A DNA stretch of 64,000 nt from assembly GCA_937951895.1 (NCBI GenBank), contig CALFER010000076.1, forward strand, positions 44,005 through 108,004. The letters run 5' to 3'. A program made the position numbers and the translations under genes. Under the pieces are notes generated by a model. It searched no databases. It was not told the origin of the DNA and worked only from the letters and a program-made list of their open reading frames with translations. Shown here piece after piece: positions 53,611 to 62,332 of the stretch. The number at the start of each line of letters is the position of its first letter. Positions within the stretch are counted from its first letter, which is position 1. The DNA comes from an uncultured bacterium (GTDB taxonomy: Bacteria; CSSED10-310; CALFER01).

Positions 53611-55113
53611 TCAGTCGGAATACCCGAAGGTAAACGAGTCGTACTCGCCGAGCAACTCGGTCATCTCGGCATTGGTCATTCCGGCGTAAAACATCAGACC
53701 ATTCGCCGATCCAACTCCTTCCGGCCAGTAGAAATCGGATATGACCGTTCTGAGGTGGCTGCCGGGAGCGATGGAGTCATAGGTATAATGATCGAGATCG
53801 GTGAATGAAGGCGCGAAGAAATACTCACCGTAGACATCCAGTATGACGAACAGCGGGATGTGAATGTAGGTTTTGGGGCCGGGGTTGCAGATTGTCACGA
53901 GACAATTGCACAGATCGCCCGGATGGAACAGGGTCGATGGCATCGTCAGGTCGCAGCCCAGTTGATCGCACGGACCCGGTGTCGGTGTTGGCGGTTGAGC
54001 GGTCGGAGTCGGCGTGACCGAGGTTCCTTCGATGAAGTAGATGTCATCTTCCGTGAAGTCGCTGATGAGCAGTCCGACGGAATTTGAGGCACTGTTCCAG
54101 TCGGCATCCATCAATACGTTGCTGCTGACGTCATACAGTGCGGCGATGCGTGAGATGTCCCAGCCGCCGACGATCGGGCGGAGCGTGTGAATCCCTGTTG
54201 GCAGTGAGACGAAGAAGTACAATCGCGAGGTTGTGATGGTGTCTTCACGAGGAACAGCCATGTCGGCTGACGTGATTCCGACGTTTCCGAGGATCTCGTC
54301 TTCATAAAAAGACGATCCGAATTTGAACGTATCATGCAGCGTGGTCGATTCGATCGAGTTTCCCTGCAGATATCCGATCACCGGAATGTCGGGAGCCATC
54401 AACTCAAGGTCGATCCACCGGCAGGCATCGACGCCCTCCGCGGCGATGTCGGGATCGTATTCAGCGATCCCCGTCCGGACGGCATATCCGATGTAGTTGT
54501 AGTTCGCGTCGAACCATGCGAAGTGAGGTGTATTCGTGGAATCCAGTTCCATGTCGATCCGGGTCACGAGCGAATGATCGGAGAGTGTGAAGACATGTTC
54601 AAGTTCCCAGTCCGGGCCGTCGGTGTAGGAATACATCAGATGGCTGCCTCCGGCATCGTCTTCCTGCACGAATGCAACGTGCATCACTCCCGTATTTTCA
54701 ATCGCGAGTTTGATTCGATGCGAATCAAGTGTCTGCGGAATTTCAGAGGGTGATGTCCACGTTCCGGTTCGAATCGAGTAAGCCATGTTCTGCTCCGCTT
54801 CGTATCTCATTCCGGCGACCGGCATGTTTCCCCAGAAATTCAGTGCGCAGTACATCGTTCCCGAGGTCGCGTATGATTCGATCAGCTGCATGTAAAACCC
54901 GGATTCCTCCAACCTGCCGTAATTGAAACTGTGCGTCGAATCCTGACAGAGAATCATGTGATACAAGCCGTCGGGACCGCCTTTCAGTTCCATCCCGTAG
55001 GTCGGATCCGCGGGAATGACAACCGGTGTTTTCCATTGAATCGGATTGGCTGAAACGAGTGTTGCGCCGAGAAGCGCCAGCATACTGAAAACGACAGCTC
55101 TTAAAAGAAACAT
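53611..55113 (-). CDS. Exported repeat protein with shared C-terminal domain
   Basis: 500 residues. Signal peptide at about 1-22 (cleavage near SANPIQW). Repeats resembling sialidase/BNR-like blades fill about 25-370 (SYTDGPDWELEHVFTLSDHSL; TPHFAWFDANYNYIGYAVRTG). A TPTPTAQPPTPTPG linker leads to the shared domain at about 387-500 (HPGDLCNCLVTICNPG, PLFVILDVYGEYFFAPSF, FYWPEGV, SFTFGYSD). It is the last gene of the operon led by the GH44 enzyme, 26 bases after the lipoprotein. RBS GGAGGG. Probably a surface glycan-binding partner; that is inference. Confidence 0.72.
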   Translation of the reverse strand: MFLLRAVVFSMLALLGATLVSANPIQWKTPVVIPADPTYGMELKGGPDGLYHMILCQDSTHSFNYGRLEESGFYMQLIESYATSGTMYCALNFWGNMPVAGMRYEAEQNMAYSIRTGTWTSPSEIPQTLDSHRIKLAIENTGVMHVAFVQEDDAGGSHLMYSYTDGPDWELEHVFTLSDHSLVTRIDMELDSTNTPHFAWFDANYNYIGYAVRTGIAEYDPDIAAEGVDACRWIDLELMAPDIPVIGYLQGNSIESTTLHDTFKFGSSFYEDEILGNVGITSADMAVPREDTITTSRLYFFVSLPTGIHTLRPIVGGWDISRIAALYDVSSNVLMDADWNSASNSVGLLISDFTEDDIYFIEGTSVTPTPTAQPPTPTPGPCDQLGCDLTMPSTLFHPGDLCNCLVTICNPGPKTYIHIPLFVILDVYGEYFFAPSFTDLDHYTYDSIAPGSHLRTVISDFYWPEGVGSANGLMFYAGMTNAEMTELLGEYDSFTFGYSD

Positions 55114-55139
55114 CTCAAACCCTCCTCTCGCTCGATCCG

Positions 55140-55742
55140 TTATTCAATGGCCGCATCCCATTTGCCATTTCCTGCGCAACTGCTTTGCATATAGTGATCC
55201 GAAGCCGTGGTTGATGCAGTCCACTCACCGTCGGCATCCGTTTCACCCACCCACCCATCGACCGTATAAACCCGACGATAATGGGCATAACCCAAACCGC
55301 CTTCGTCCACGAACTCCCAGGAGAATCGATTCTGATCGTTGAGTTCCGTCGAGAATTCATGAGGGAATGTCGTTTCCCACTGTGCTCCGTCAGAATCCGA
55401 ACATGCCCACCACATGGCGACGTATCCCGTAACCAGGCCCTTTCCTGAGACACTGAATGCGCATTCTCCGATCCTGGCGCCTCCCGGCTCCCGATAGCTC
55501 GTGCCCCGGAACATCCGGGTCACTGAAGGCGTCTCGGTCGGAACGGGCGTCCCGCTCGCGGTCGGCTCAGGTGAAGCAGATGGCGCGGCCGTAGCCGTCG
55601 CAGGAGGTGCAACCGTAGCCGTTGCAGACGGAGAAGGCTCATCGCAGTCCCCGAGCAACTCACAACAACCGCAAAGAAAGACAAGGAACGCCATCGGAAG
55701 CATCCAGGCAACGGAACGACAACCACCTGTTCGTCCTGTCAT
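55140..55742 (-). CDS. Lipoprotein with Thr/Pro/Ala-rich linker
   Basis: 200 residues. The lipobox FLCGC at about 21-25 follows a clear signal. A low-complexity linker (SATATVAPPATATAAPSASPEP) runs to about residue 70. The globular end (about 75-200) is unrecognised but has four Cys and several Trp (GYVAMWWACSDSDGAQWE; YTVDGWVGETDADGEW), suggesting a small carbohydrate-binding or structural beta domain. RBS GAGGAG. Part of the GH44 operon. Confidence 0.6.
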   Translation of the reverse strand: MTGRTGGCRSVAWMLPMAFLVFLCGCCELLGDCDEPSPSATATVAPPATATAAPSASPEPTASGTPVPTETPSVTRMFRGTSYREPGGARIGECAFSVSGKGLVTGYVAMWWACSDSDGAQWETTFPHEFSTELNDQNRFSWEFVDEGGLGYAHYRRVYTVDGWVGETDADGEWTASTTASDHYMQSSCAGNGKWDAAIE

Positions 55743-55773
55743 ACTGATCTCCTCATAGTCGGATACGATCGTC

Positions 55774-55959
55774 TCAATGGGTCTCAGAACTCTGTGGAAG
55801 TTCGAACTTTACTTTGAACCGAGTGACGTTGCTCGGTTCAGTCCGCTCCGGCTTCAACGCATCGATGAATGCAATACATTCAGACAAGGACATTCGAGGC
55901 GGTTCACGACACGTCTCATCGTCAGGGTATCCGGACGTATCCCGGGGGAACTCAAGCAT
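55774..55959 (-). CDS. Small hypothetical protein in the GH44 operon
   Basis: 61 residues, not recognised. GGAAGGAG lies ahead of the ATG, and the gene overlaps the acetyltransferase by 8 bp, both signs of a real translated gene. It has no signal peptide or membrane segment; the middle (SLSECIAFIDALKPERTEPSNVTRF) could form one helix. Confidence 0.45.
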   Translation of the reverse strand: MLEFPRDTSGYPDDETCREPPRMSLSECIAFIDALKPERTEPSNVTRFKVKFELPQSSETH

Positions 55960-56476
55960 TATCGCTCTCCTTCCTGCAATCCGTGACCTCCTCCTTTAAA
56001 ATAGCATATCCGACGGAATCATGGTAATTACCCGCCTGATCCGGCCATGCTTTCCTGTGATGCGCTTCCTTCCGGTACCCGCAGGCGATGAGCACGCGTT
56101 GCATCGGGACATTGTCGGCGCGGGTATAGGCTTCGATCCGCCGAACATGAGCCCAGTTCCGGAAAATCTCATCAGTGAGCCAATTCACGGCCAGACGCCC
56201 GATTCCTTTCCCCCTCATGTCACTCCGGATCCTCAAGTCGAAAAGCGGCGTCATGTCCTCGAGGTCGAACAGGCGGATGAAGCCGATTCGCTCCTCACTC
56301 TCCAGAATCCAGAATGACCGGACCGTGTCACCGAAATAGACCCCCTGATCGACATCCGCGCGGAACTGATCACGTGTGAGCTGTTCACGGCCATGATACG
56401 GCCAGCGTTCCTGACACAGCCATTCTCCCAGAGAGTCGATCTCGGTCGGCAGGATGAGTTGAAACGTGATGGCCAC
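55952..56476 (-). CDS. GNAT-family acetyltransferase
   Basis: 174 residues. FDLRIRSDMRGKGIGRLAVNWLTDEIF is the acetyl-CoA loop, and RRIEAYTRADNVPMQRVLIACGYRKEAHHRKAW the usual end of RimJ/Acetyltransf_1 enzymes. Cytoplasmic. Its ATG directly follows the GH44 stop (one base apart), so it is translated from the same mRNA, although the enzymes work on different sides of the membrane. Confidence 0.88.
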   Translation of the reverse strand: MAITFQLILPTEIDSLGEWLCQERWPYHGREQLTRDQFRADVDQGVYFGDTVRSFWILESEERIGFIRLFDLEDMTPLFDLRIRSDMRGKGIGRLAVNWLTDEIFRNWAHVRRIEAYTRADNVPMQRVLIACGYRKEAHHRKAWPDQAGNYHDSVGYAILKEEVTDCRKESDNA

Positions 56477-58669
56477 TCAGTGACGCTTTCGAACGATGAT
56501 GAGAGAGATGACGAGGAGCAGGAGCACGCCCGAAACAGGCCCGGTGAGGGGGACCGGTTCGAAGGCGCCGGGGATGACGAACAGGGTGATCGAGTCGGCG
56601 GGGAAGAGCGCGGTGAAGCCTTGCGGAGAGAGGATCTGGTCGGTTTCCCGGATAATCGCGGTCAGGTTCGATGCGCTGTAGCGATAGACTTCCGCTGTAC
56701 CCACACCGGGGTCATGCACGAATTCGACGTCGCTGTTCAGGGCCGTGCCGGATTTGTTGACGACCAGGATCGTCACGGCTTGATCCTGCGCACGGATCGC
56801 TCCATACACCGACAGTTTCGCCTGATCCGAACTGACCGCTGCAATCGATCGATCCCCGAAGCGGCCGTGCGAGCCGTCATAGTTGCGGAACATCCGGAAT
56901 GCGAAGGCACAGGGCTGATCGATCCCGGGCGGCCCCCAGAGACACGCCAGGTCCAGTCCCTCTCGACCGAATATCCCGAGAACGTCCGCCTGGGCGAGCG
57001 CGCCATTGATGTGCTCGTGGCCGCCCCAGTTGTATTCCGTCACCGCCGTTTTTGTTCCGGGATAGTTCGTTTCGATCCATTCTTTCATCCGGGGGATCAG
57101 CCGGACCGGTTCTCCGATCCAGCTCTCGTCGACATAGGTCGGATCCCAGAGTTGTCGGGTGGATCGGAGCCGGAGCGCCTGCGTGGAGGCTGAACCGGCT
57201 TCCCCGAGCGCAACGCCGTTCTGCTGCGGATAGCAGTGCACGTCGACATAGTCCAGAATCCGGACATCGAACGTGTCCTCGTATGTCTGCATCTGCTGGA
57301 GATACCACTCGATGAACGGGATATTATCGTGGGCCAGACGGTCGAGCGGATTGAGCCACCAGGCCCCTCCGGGCGCGGCATCCAGGGCGGAGTAAAAGTA
57401 CGCCGTCCAGCCCCAGACCACCGGTCCGAGAGTGAGCGCTGCCGGGTCGGTCGATTTGATCGCGGACGCATACGCAACGGTGCGGTCCCGCATTTCGTCA
57501 TAACCGGCCGGGTCGGGATGGACATCCCGGTGCGTCGAATTCCACAGCATGGGTTCATTGTCAAGATTATACAAGCGAACCCCTCCCCCCGAGGCGGACC
57601 CGTACTTTCCGATCAGATGGGCCATCCAGCCCTGGACGAAGTCCGGACCAATCGATGTGCTGGTGTCGAGCGGATCATTTATCGTGATAGGATCGCCGTC
57701 GGGATCCACGCCGTTTCCCGCATCCGGCCGCCACGGATCCACCGATTCCTGAGGTCCATATTTCGCCACACTGAATCCCCAACTCCAGGCGCGTGATTTC
57801 GGGGTCCAGCCGATCATCGGGATCGTCAGCAGCGTGTCCGTTCCCGTCCGGTCATCCTGCTCGATGAATCGATCCGTCAACGATCCGTCGGGCAGGTCTT
57901 CCGGATGGTCATTGTCCTCGGGGATGTTCTCGAAATACCAGTCCGATGCGCGATTGCTCGTATCGTGGATGTAACTGTAGCGCGTCGTCGAGTTCCCGCC
58001 GAAACGACGGACGGGCAGATCGAGTTCCTCCGCGAGATCTTCATCGGTGAAACTCATGCCGTAGATATTGGGGTCGATGGGGTGCGTGATCGACTCAGTA
58101 TCGATCGAAAGAACCGGCGGAGTTGGAGGAGTCGGATCCGAGATCAACCGGATATCATCCATATAGAACATGGCCTGTGCCGACCCCGAGGTGCTCTGCC
58201 AGACGATCTCGGTGATCTGTTCCGGGTTGCCCAGATCGGCCATCGGGATCGTGTGATGTTCCCATGTGTTCACCGGGGCGGTGATGTCGACATACTCGGT
58301 CGGTTCTCCTCCGGAGTAGATCCCGACACGCAGGACCTGTCCTCCTGTCGAGCCCCCGTGAATCCAGAATGACAGCGATTCGAACTCGCTTCCCGCGAGA
58401 TACTCGTCGGTATGCAGAAACACGCCGCCCCAGCCGCCGGTGTATCGGACCGACATCGAGAATGTCCCGGAGTAAACGGGGGTCGGATTCGATTCGTTGA
58501 TCGTCACACTCCAGGACCAACTCGCCCAGTCTGCTCCGAGCGCATCGGAATAGACCGCGTGATCGCGTGAGGATTGCGCGAACGTCGTGTTGAATCCTGA
58601 AAAGCCGCAGCAGACAAGAAGCATCGATAGAATCGCTTTGATGAAAAAGGAATCAGACAATCGGTCCAT
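56477..58669 (-). CDS. Exported GH44-family endoglucanase/xyloglucanase-like enzyme
   Basis: 730 residues. Signal peptide at about 1-32. A carbohydrate-binding-like jelly roll (about 35-180) is followed by a GH44 catalytic domain (about 190-600): RRFGGNSTTRYSY, the acid/base Glu in YNLDNEPMLW, the nucleophile Glu in AVTEYNWGG and the family signature ALAQADVLGIFGREG. GH44 enzymes cut beta-1,4-glucans and xyloglucan. A beta-sandwich follows, and the chain ends PLTGPVSGVLLLLVISLIIVRKRH, a C-terminal membrane anchor with basic tail that resembles a sorting signal. It lacks the shared domain of its neighbours. RBS GGGGAGG. First gene of a five-gene operon. Confidence 0.9.
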   Translation of the reverse strand: MDRLSDSFFIKAILSMLLVCCGFSGFNTTFAQSSRDHAVYSDALGADWASWSWSVTINESNPTPVYSGTFSMSVRYTGGWGGVFLHTDEYLAGSEFESLSFWIHGGSTGGQVLRVGIYSGGEPTEYVDITAPVNTWEHHTIPMADLGNPEQITEIVWQSTSGSAQAMFYMDDIRLISDPTPPTPPVLSIDTESITHPIDPNIYGMSFTDEDLAEELDLPVRRFGGNSTTRYSYIHDTSNRASDWYFENIPEDNDHPEDLPDGSLTDRFIEQDDRTGTDTLLTIPMIGWTPKSRAWSWGFSVAKYGPQESVDPWRPDAGNGVDPDGDPITINDPLDTSTSIGPDFVQGWMAHLIGKYGSASGGGVRLYNLDNEPMLWNSTHRDVHPDPAGYDEMRDRTVAYASAIKSTDPAALTLGPVVWGWTAYFYSALDAAPGGAWWLNPLDRLAHDNIPFIEWYLQQMQTYEDTFDVRILDYVDVHCYPQQNGVALGEAGSASTQALRLRSTRQLWDPTYVDESWIGEPVRLIPRMKEWIETNYPGTKTAVTEYNWGGHEHINGALAQADVLGIFGREGLDLACLWGPPGIDQPCAFAFRMFRNYDGSHGRFGDRSIAAVSSDQAKLSVYGAIRAQDQAVTILVVNKSGTALNSDVEFVHDPGVGTAEVYRYSASNLTAIIRETDQILSPQGFTALFPADSITLFVIPGAFEPVPLTGPVSGVLLLLVISLIIVRKRH

Positions 58670-58698
58670 GGTGACCTCCCCGGTTTCGTGATGTCTTC

Positions 58699-58726
58699 AG
58701 TTTACCGGCCTCAGTGAAAAAAGCAA
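58699..58726 (-). promoter_or_regulatory. Possible promoter of the GH44 operon
   Basis: Minus strand: -35 TTGCTT, 16-base spacer, -10 TAAACT; expected start about 58692, leader of about 23 bases. Confidence 0.45.
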
Positions 58727-58746
58727 AATGGAGTGAAAGTTTTTAT

Positions 58747-58775
58747 TTGATCGGAATCGAAATCCATGTTAAAAA
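58747..58775 (+). promoter_or_regulatory. Probable leaderless promoter of the first membrane paralogue
   Basis: -35 TTGATC, 17-base spacer, -10 TAAAAA, then seven bases to the ATG at 58783. No Shine-Dalgarno is present. Confidence 0.4.
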
Positions 58776-58782
58776 TTCTGTT

Positions 58783-59385
58783 ATGGATACTTTTTCTGTT
58801 TCGCAAAACGTGAAGATACCCGAAGATATTCTCATTCCCGAGGTCTGGTGGAACCGACTCAGGGATAAACTTGAACTCGATGAAACGGTCAAGTGGTTCG
58901 GAAGTCCGACGGAGTCCGGTTATCGGCGTTTTCTGTCGGCGATGATGGTTCCGCGCGCCATCATGTTTCTCTTCTTCGGCCTGGTTGGTTTCACTGTCAT
59001 GGCCAGGGCGAACCTTCGGGGGGAAACTTTTCCCGTGATTATTGTCATTGGTTTGTCTGCGATGACGCTGACCGGGATATGGTGGGCGGTTTGGCCTCTG
59101 CGGGCTAACAGGTGGGCGGATCGGACGGCATATATCATTACGGACTGGCATGTCATTATTTTCGGGAGTTTCCCATCCGGATCGGAGATGATCTGTTCCA
59201 TTCCGGATATCCTGAGTGTGAAGATCATGAGAAAGAAGAACAACCGGGGTGATATCCATGTTCAGTTCGAAGACGCCAGAAGTCAGGGCGACTTTCACGA
59301 AAGCCCGGATAGAGTGGCGTTTCTTGTTGATGTCGAAAATCCAGATATGCTCGTTTCGCTTCTGAAAACGGGAGGTGACGAATGA
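58783..59385 (+). CDS. Two-helix membrane protein, paralogue 1 of 3 (bacterial PH-like)
   Basis: About 200 residues. N-terminal soluble part with WWNRLRDKLELDETVKWFGSPTESGYRRFLS, two membrane helices (about 68-88 and 96-116) and a C-terminal beta-rich part (AYIITDWHVIIFGSFPSG ... LSVKIMRKKNNRGDIHVQF). This layout is that of bacterial pleckstrin-like (bPH/YdbT-type) membrane proteins, by eye. A GTG at 58714 is in frame but has no RBS. It overlaps the next gene by 4 bp (ATGA). Function unknown. Confidence 0.65.
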   Translation: MDTFSVSQNVKIPEDILIPEVWWNRLRDKLELDETVKWFGSPTESGYRRFLSAMMVPRAIMFLFFGLVGFTVMARANLRGETFPVIIVIGLSAMTLTGIWWAVWPLRANRWADRTAYIITDWHVIIFGSFPSGSEMICSIPDILSVKIMRKKNNRGDIHVQFEDARSQGDFHESPDRVAFLVDVENPDMLVSLLKTGGDE

Positions 59386-59945
59386 TACGCATCGATGAGT
59401 TGCCGGTTGAGTGGATGGAGAAGATCAGGAGCAAACTGAAGGCTGATGAGACCGTATTGTGGTATGGGCGGCCATCCGCAGAGGGGTTGAGGAAACACTA
59501 CAAAATACCGGCTGCAGGCGGTGTCTTTTTCATTGTGTTTTCGATCTTATGGATAGTGGGAGCGTCTTTCCAGGCCGGGAGGACTCCCGCTTCCGATTTC
59601 TGGTTTCCTCTGATTGGTATTCCGTTTCTGCTCATTGGGATTTTTTTATCCTTGCTCCCGATGCAAGCAGCAAGCCGAGTCAACCGGATGATGTATGTGG
59701 TGACCGATCGCAGACTCCTGATAATGGGAATGGGTGTTTTTGTTTCGCGATTGACTATCGACGGTCGAGAGTCATTTTCTGTCGAGGTCAGCGAAAGAGG
59801 TGACGGGAGAGGTGATGTTTCGCTTCATGTGGGGAATCGCAAGGATCCAACGCGCATTCAACTGATCGATATACCGGATGTGAAGTCCGTGGTGGAGATT
59901 ATGGAAAAGGTGTTTCCGAACATGAAGTACGAGGATCCGACTTGA
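59382..59945 (+). CDS. Two-helix membrane protein, paralogue 2 of 3 (bacterial PH-like)
   Basis: 187 residues, same layout as the neighbours: WMEKIRSKLKADETVLWYGRPSAEGLRKHY, two membrane helices, then YVVTDRRLLIMGMGVFVSRL and GDVSLHV, ending with IQLIDIPDVKSVVEIMEKVF. The basic R after TD (YVVTDRR) and the ADETVLW motif are shared with paralogues 1 and 3. Coupled to both neighbours by 4-bp overlaps. Confidence 0.65.
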   Translation: MIRIDELPVEWMEKIRSKLKADETVLWYGRPSAEGLRKHYKIPAAGGVFFIVFSILWIVGASFQAGRTPASDFWFPLIGIPFLLIGIFLSLLPMQAASRVNRMMYVVTDRRLLIMGMGVFVSRLTIDGRESFSVEVSERGDGRGDVSLHVGNRKDPTRIQLIDIPDVKSVVEIMEKVFPNMKYEDPT

Positions 59946-60583
59946 GACTGGGGAGTGAAACGTTACCGCAGATGAACGGAGCGTGGTCTTTTGATCTCAA
60001 ACTCGTTCCGGAACTGCTTCGGAAGAAAATTGAACCCAGGCTGGGCGTTGGCGAGCGAATCGTCTTCATCAGCAAACCCTCGGTCGAAGGGTACCGCCGT
60101 TTCTTGTCGACTCACGCACCGAAAGCCATTCTACTACTGATTTTTGGCCTGATCTGGCTGATCGGGATCGGGAATGTGTCCCGGATGGAGACGCCTCCTC
60201 CGTTGTTTTTCAGGTTGTTCGGCCCGTTTTGTATCCTGCTTGGAATCTGGTTGTGGACTTCTCCGATGCGAGCGAGGTCGCATGCCGAAAACCGCACTTA
60301 TGTGATCACCGATCGACAGGTCATGGTACTCGGTGGATTCCCCGGTTCGACCGAAGTCTGCGACGTTTCGCATGTCGAGCGGATCGAGATCCGGAATCGA
60401 TTTGAGAATCGCGCCGATCTGTACGTCTACTATCGAGATCCGCACCGGACATCCCGACACAAAGCGCATGTTGCATTGATCGACATTGCGAATCCCGAAG
60501 TGGTGGCCGAAATCCTGAAACCGGGCGCAACTGGTCCACGGGCGGACGTGCGGGAGGACCGGTTGGTTTCGGAAAAGCGTTGA
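59942..60583 (+). CDS. Two-helix membrane protein, paralogue 3 of 3 (bacterial PH-like)
   Basis: 213 residues from a TTG overlapping the previous stop (TTGA) with GAGG upstream; the ATG at 59972 is the alternative start. Landmarks: LRKKIEPRLGVGERIVFISKPSVEGYRRFLS, two membrane helices, YVITDRQVMVLGGFPGSTEV, VALIDIANPEVVAEIL. It is closest to paralogue 1 in the EGYRRFLS and FGSFPSG/LGGFPGS segments. Tandem triplication points to a heteromeric membrane complex. Confidence 0.65.
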   Translation: MRLGSETLPQMNGAWSFDLKLVPELLRKKIEPRLGVGERIVFISKPSVEGYRRFLSTHAPKAILLLIFGLIWLIGIGNVSRMETPPPLFFRLFGPFCILLGIWLWTSPMRARSHAENRTYVITDRQVMVLGGFPGSTEVCDVSHVERIEIRNRFENRADLYVYYRDPHRTSRHKAHVALIDIANPEVVAEILKPGATGPRADVREDRLVSEKR

Positions 60584-60607
60584 ATTTGAAATTCCCCGGA
60601 ATAGAAT
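60580..60607 (+). promoter_or_regulatory. Leaderless promoter of the antiporter gene
   Basis: -35 TTGAAT, 16-base spacer, -10 TAGAAT, six bases, then the ATG at 60614. The predicted +1 is the A of the ATG; no Shine-Dalgarno. Confidence 0.6.
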
Positions 60608-60613
60608 GGACGA

Positions 60614-62332
60614 ATGTATCTCTGGGACCACATCATCGGCATTCTCGTCATCCTGACCAGCGCGCTCTTTCTGGGCACGTTCGCCGAACGGTTTCGTCAG
60701 AGTGCCGTCATCGGGTACATCCTGGCGGGCATCCTGATCGGGCCGCACGGATTCGACCTGATCGGCTCGGCGGACCGTGTCGAGGCGATTGCCGAACTGG
60801 GTGTCACCCTGCTTCTGTTTTCGATCGGACTTGAGTTTTCACTTTCAAAGCTGATCCGTATCGGTTCGATCACGTTTATCGGTGGCACACTCCAGGTGCT
60901 GGTCACATGGGGGATTGCCGATCTGATTGCGTATTTTTCGGATTTTGACTGGCGAGTGTCGCTCGTGGTCGGTGCCGTCATCACGCTGTCCAGTACGGCA
61001 TTCGTCGTTCGGATCCTGATCGACACGACGCAGCTCGACAGCGTCTTTGGCCGGAATGCGGTCGGCATCCTGCTCCTGCAGGACATCGCCGTGGTCCCGA
61101 TGCTCCTCCTGGTGTCCTCGATCGGCTTGAACTCCGCCTCGAATCCGGTCGGCCACCTGATCGTCCGAAAACTCGGAGCAGCAGCACTGATGATTGTTCT
61201 GCTGTATCTGCTCTTCATGCACATCGTTCCGAGAATCATTCAGGTGCATGGCTGGATGCGCAATCGGGAACTCAGCGTTCTGTTCGCCTCGGTTACCGCA
61301 CTCGGAGCCTCATGGCTGTCGCATGAAGTCGGACTCAGTCCATCGTTCGGCGCCTTCGTGTCGGGCATGCTTCTGGCCGAATGTTCCCTGTCCGTTCAGA
61401 TACGCGCGGATATCTCCGCCCTGCGAGTGCTGTTCCTGACCTTGTTTTTCAGCAGTGTCGGAATGCTGACCGATCCGCTCTGGATCTGGAACAATCTCGG
61501 TCGAGTCGCGCTGACCGTGCCCGCCATCGTCCTGGGAAAGATGCTCATCATCACACTGATTGCGAGGGGATTCGGGTTTCGCCGGGGGGTGTCGCTGGCG
61601 ACGGGATTGTGTCTGGCGCAGATCGGCGAATTTTCGTTCGTGCTGATCCGCATCGCCCAGAAGAACGGTGTCCTGCATGAAGATCTCGCCATGCTCCTCA
61701 TGTCGGTGACGGTCGTGCTGTTCATCCTGACGCCGTATCTCGTGCGTCTGGCCCCTCATCTGGCTCAGGGACTTCAGACACTCCGTTTGCGGCGTCGTCA
61801 GTTGGAGTCCGATCCGACTGCGCACCATTCCTGGAGGATTCCCGATATTCCGCGGGTGGTGATCATCGGATTCGGGCCATCCGCTCAGCGTGTTGTCGCG
61901 AGTCTGGTGCCGGAGCATCAGCAGAATCTCGTCGTCCTCGATTCGAATCTCAGAAACGCGCAGTATGCCGAGTCGCTCGGAGTGGAGTTTCATGCGGGTG
62001 ATGCGACGAACCCCGAGGTTCTGGAGCATCTAGACATTCGGCATGCCTGCGCCATTCTGATTACGATACCGGATCCGACCGTCAACCGGAAAATCATCGA
62101 ATTATGCCGGTTTCTCGCGCCTGAATCCCGGATCATGGTGCGGGCGAGGTATCACATTTTCCGGGAATCGCTCCGTGATGCCGGAGCGGACTTCGTGGTC
62201 AGCGAGGAGGATGAGGTCGGGAAGTCGTTGGCCGAAGAGGCGCATCGATGGCTTCACGATGGGTGGCACGGAGTCCGGAAAACATGGCACGAACAAAAGG
62301 AAAATGAACATGACCATCGATCGGGCGCGTGA
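60614..62332 (+). CDS. CPA2-type K+/H+ (Na+/H+) antiporter with TrkA-N domain
   Basis: 572 residues, as expected for KefB/YbaL-like proteins. Twelve to thirteen membrane helices (about 1-385) contain the family marks GYILAGILIGPHG, LGVTLLLFSIGLEFS, LSSTAFVVRIL, LLLQDIAVVPML and AQIGEFSFVL. A C-terminal TrkA-N Rossmann domain (about 410-530) starts RVVIIGFGPSAQRVVASL, which should bind a nucleotide and gate the channel. No TrkA-C is clear. It overlaps the Mrp gene start by about 23 bp, so the two are linked. Confidence 0.92.
   Translation: MYLWDHIIGILVILTSALFLGTFAERFRQSAVIGYILAGILIGPHGFDLIGSADRVEAIAELGVTLLLFSIGLEFSLSKLIRIGSITFIGGTLQVLVTWGIADLIAYFSDFDWRVSLVVGAVITLSSTAFVVRILIDTTQLDSVFGRNAVGILLLQDIAVVPMLLLVSSIGLNSASNPVGHLIVRKLGAAALMIVLLYLLFMHIVPRIIQVHGWMRNRELSVLFASVTALGASWLSHEVGLSPSFGAFVSGMLLAECSLSVQIRADISALRVLFLTLFFSSVGMLTDPLWIWNNLGRVALTVPAIVLGKMLIITLIARGFGFRRGVSLATGLCLAQIGEFSFVLIRIAQKNGVLHEDLAMLLMSVTVVLFILTPYLVRLAPHLAQGLQTLRLRRRQLESDPTAHHSWRIPDIPRVVIIGFGPSAQRVVASLVPEHQQNLVVLDSNLRNAQYAESLGVEFHAGDATNPEVLEHLDIRHACAILITIPDPTVNRKIIELCRFLAPESRIMVRARYHIFRESLRDAGADFVVSEEDEVGKSLAEEAHRWLHDGWHGVRKTWHEQKENEHDHRSGA

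Noticed and set aside
56477..56560. LPxTG sortase signal at the GH44 C-terminus
   Set aside because: The motif reads PLTGP, not LPxTG, and the rest of the window looks Gram-negative. I describe it only as a sorting-like anchor.
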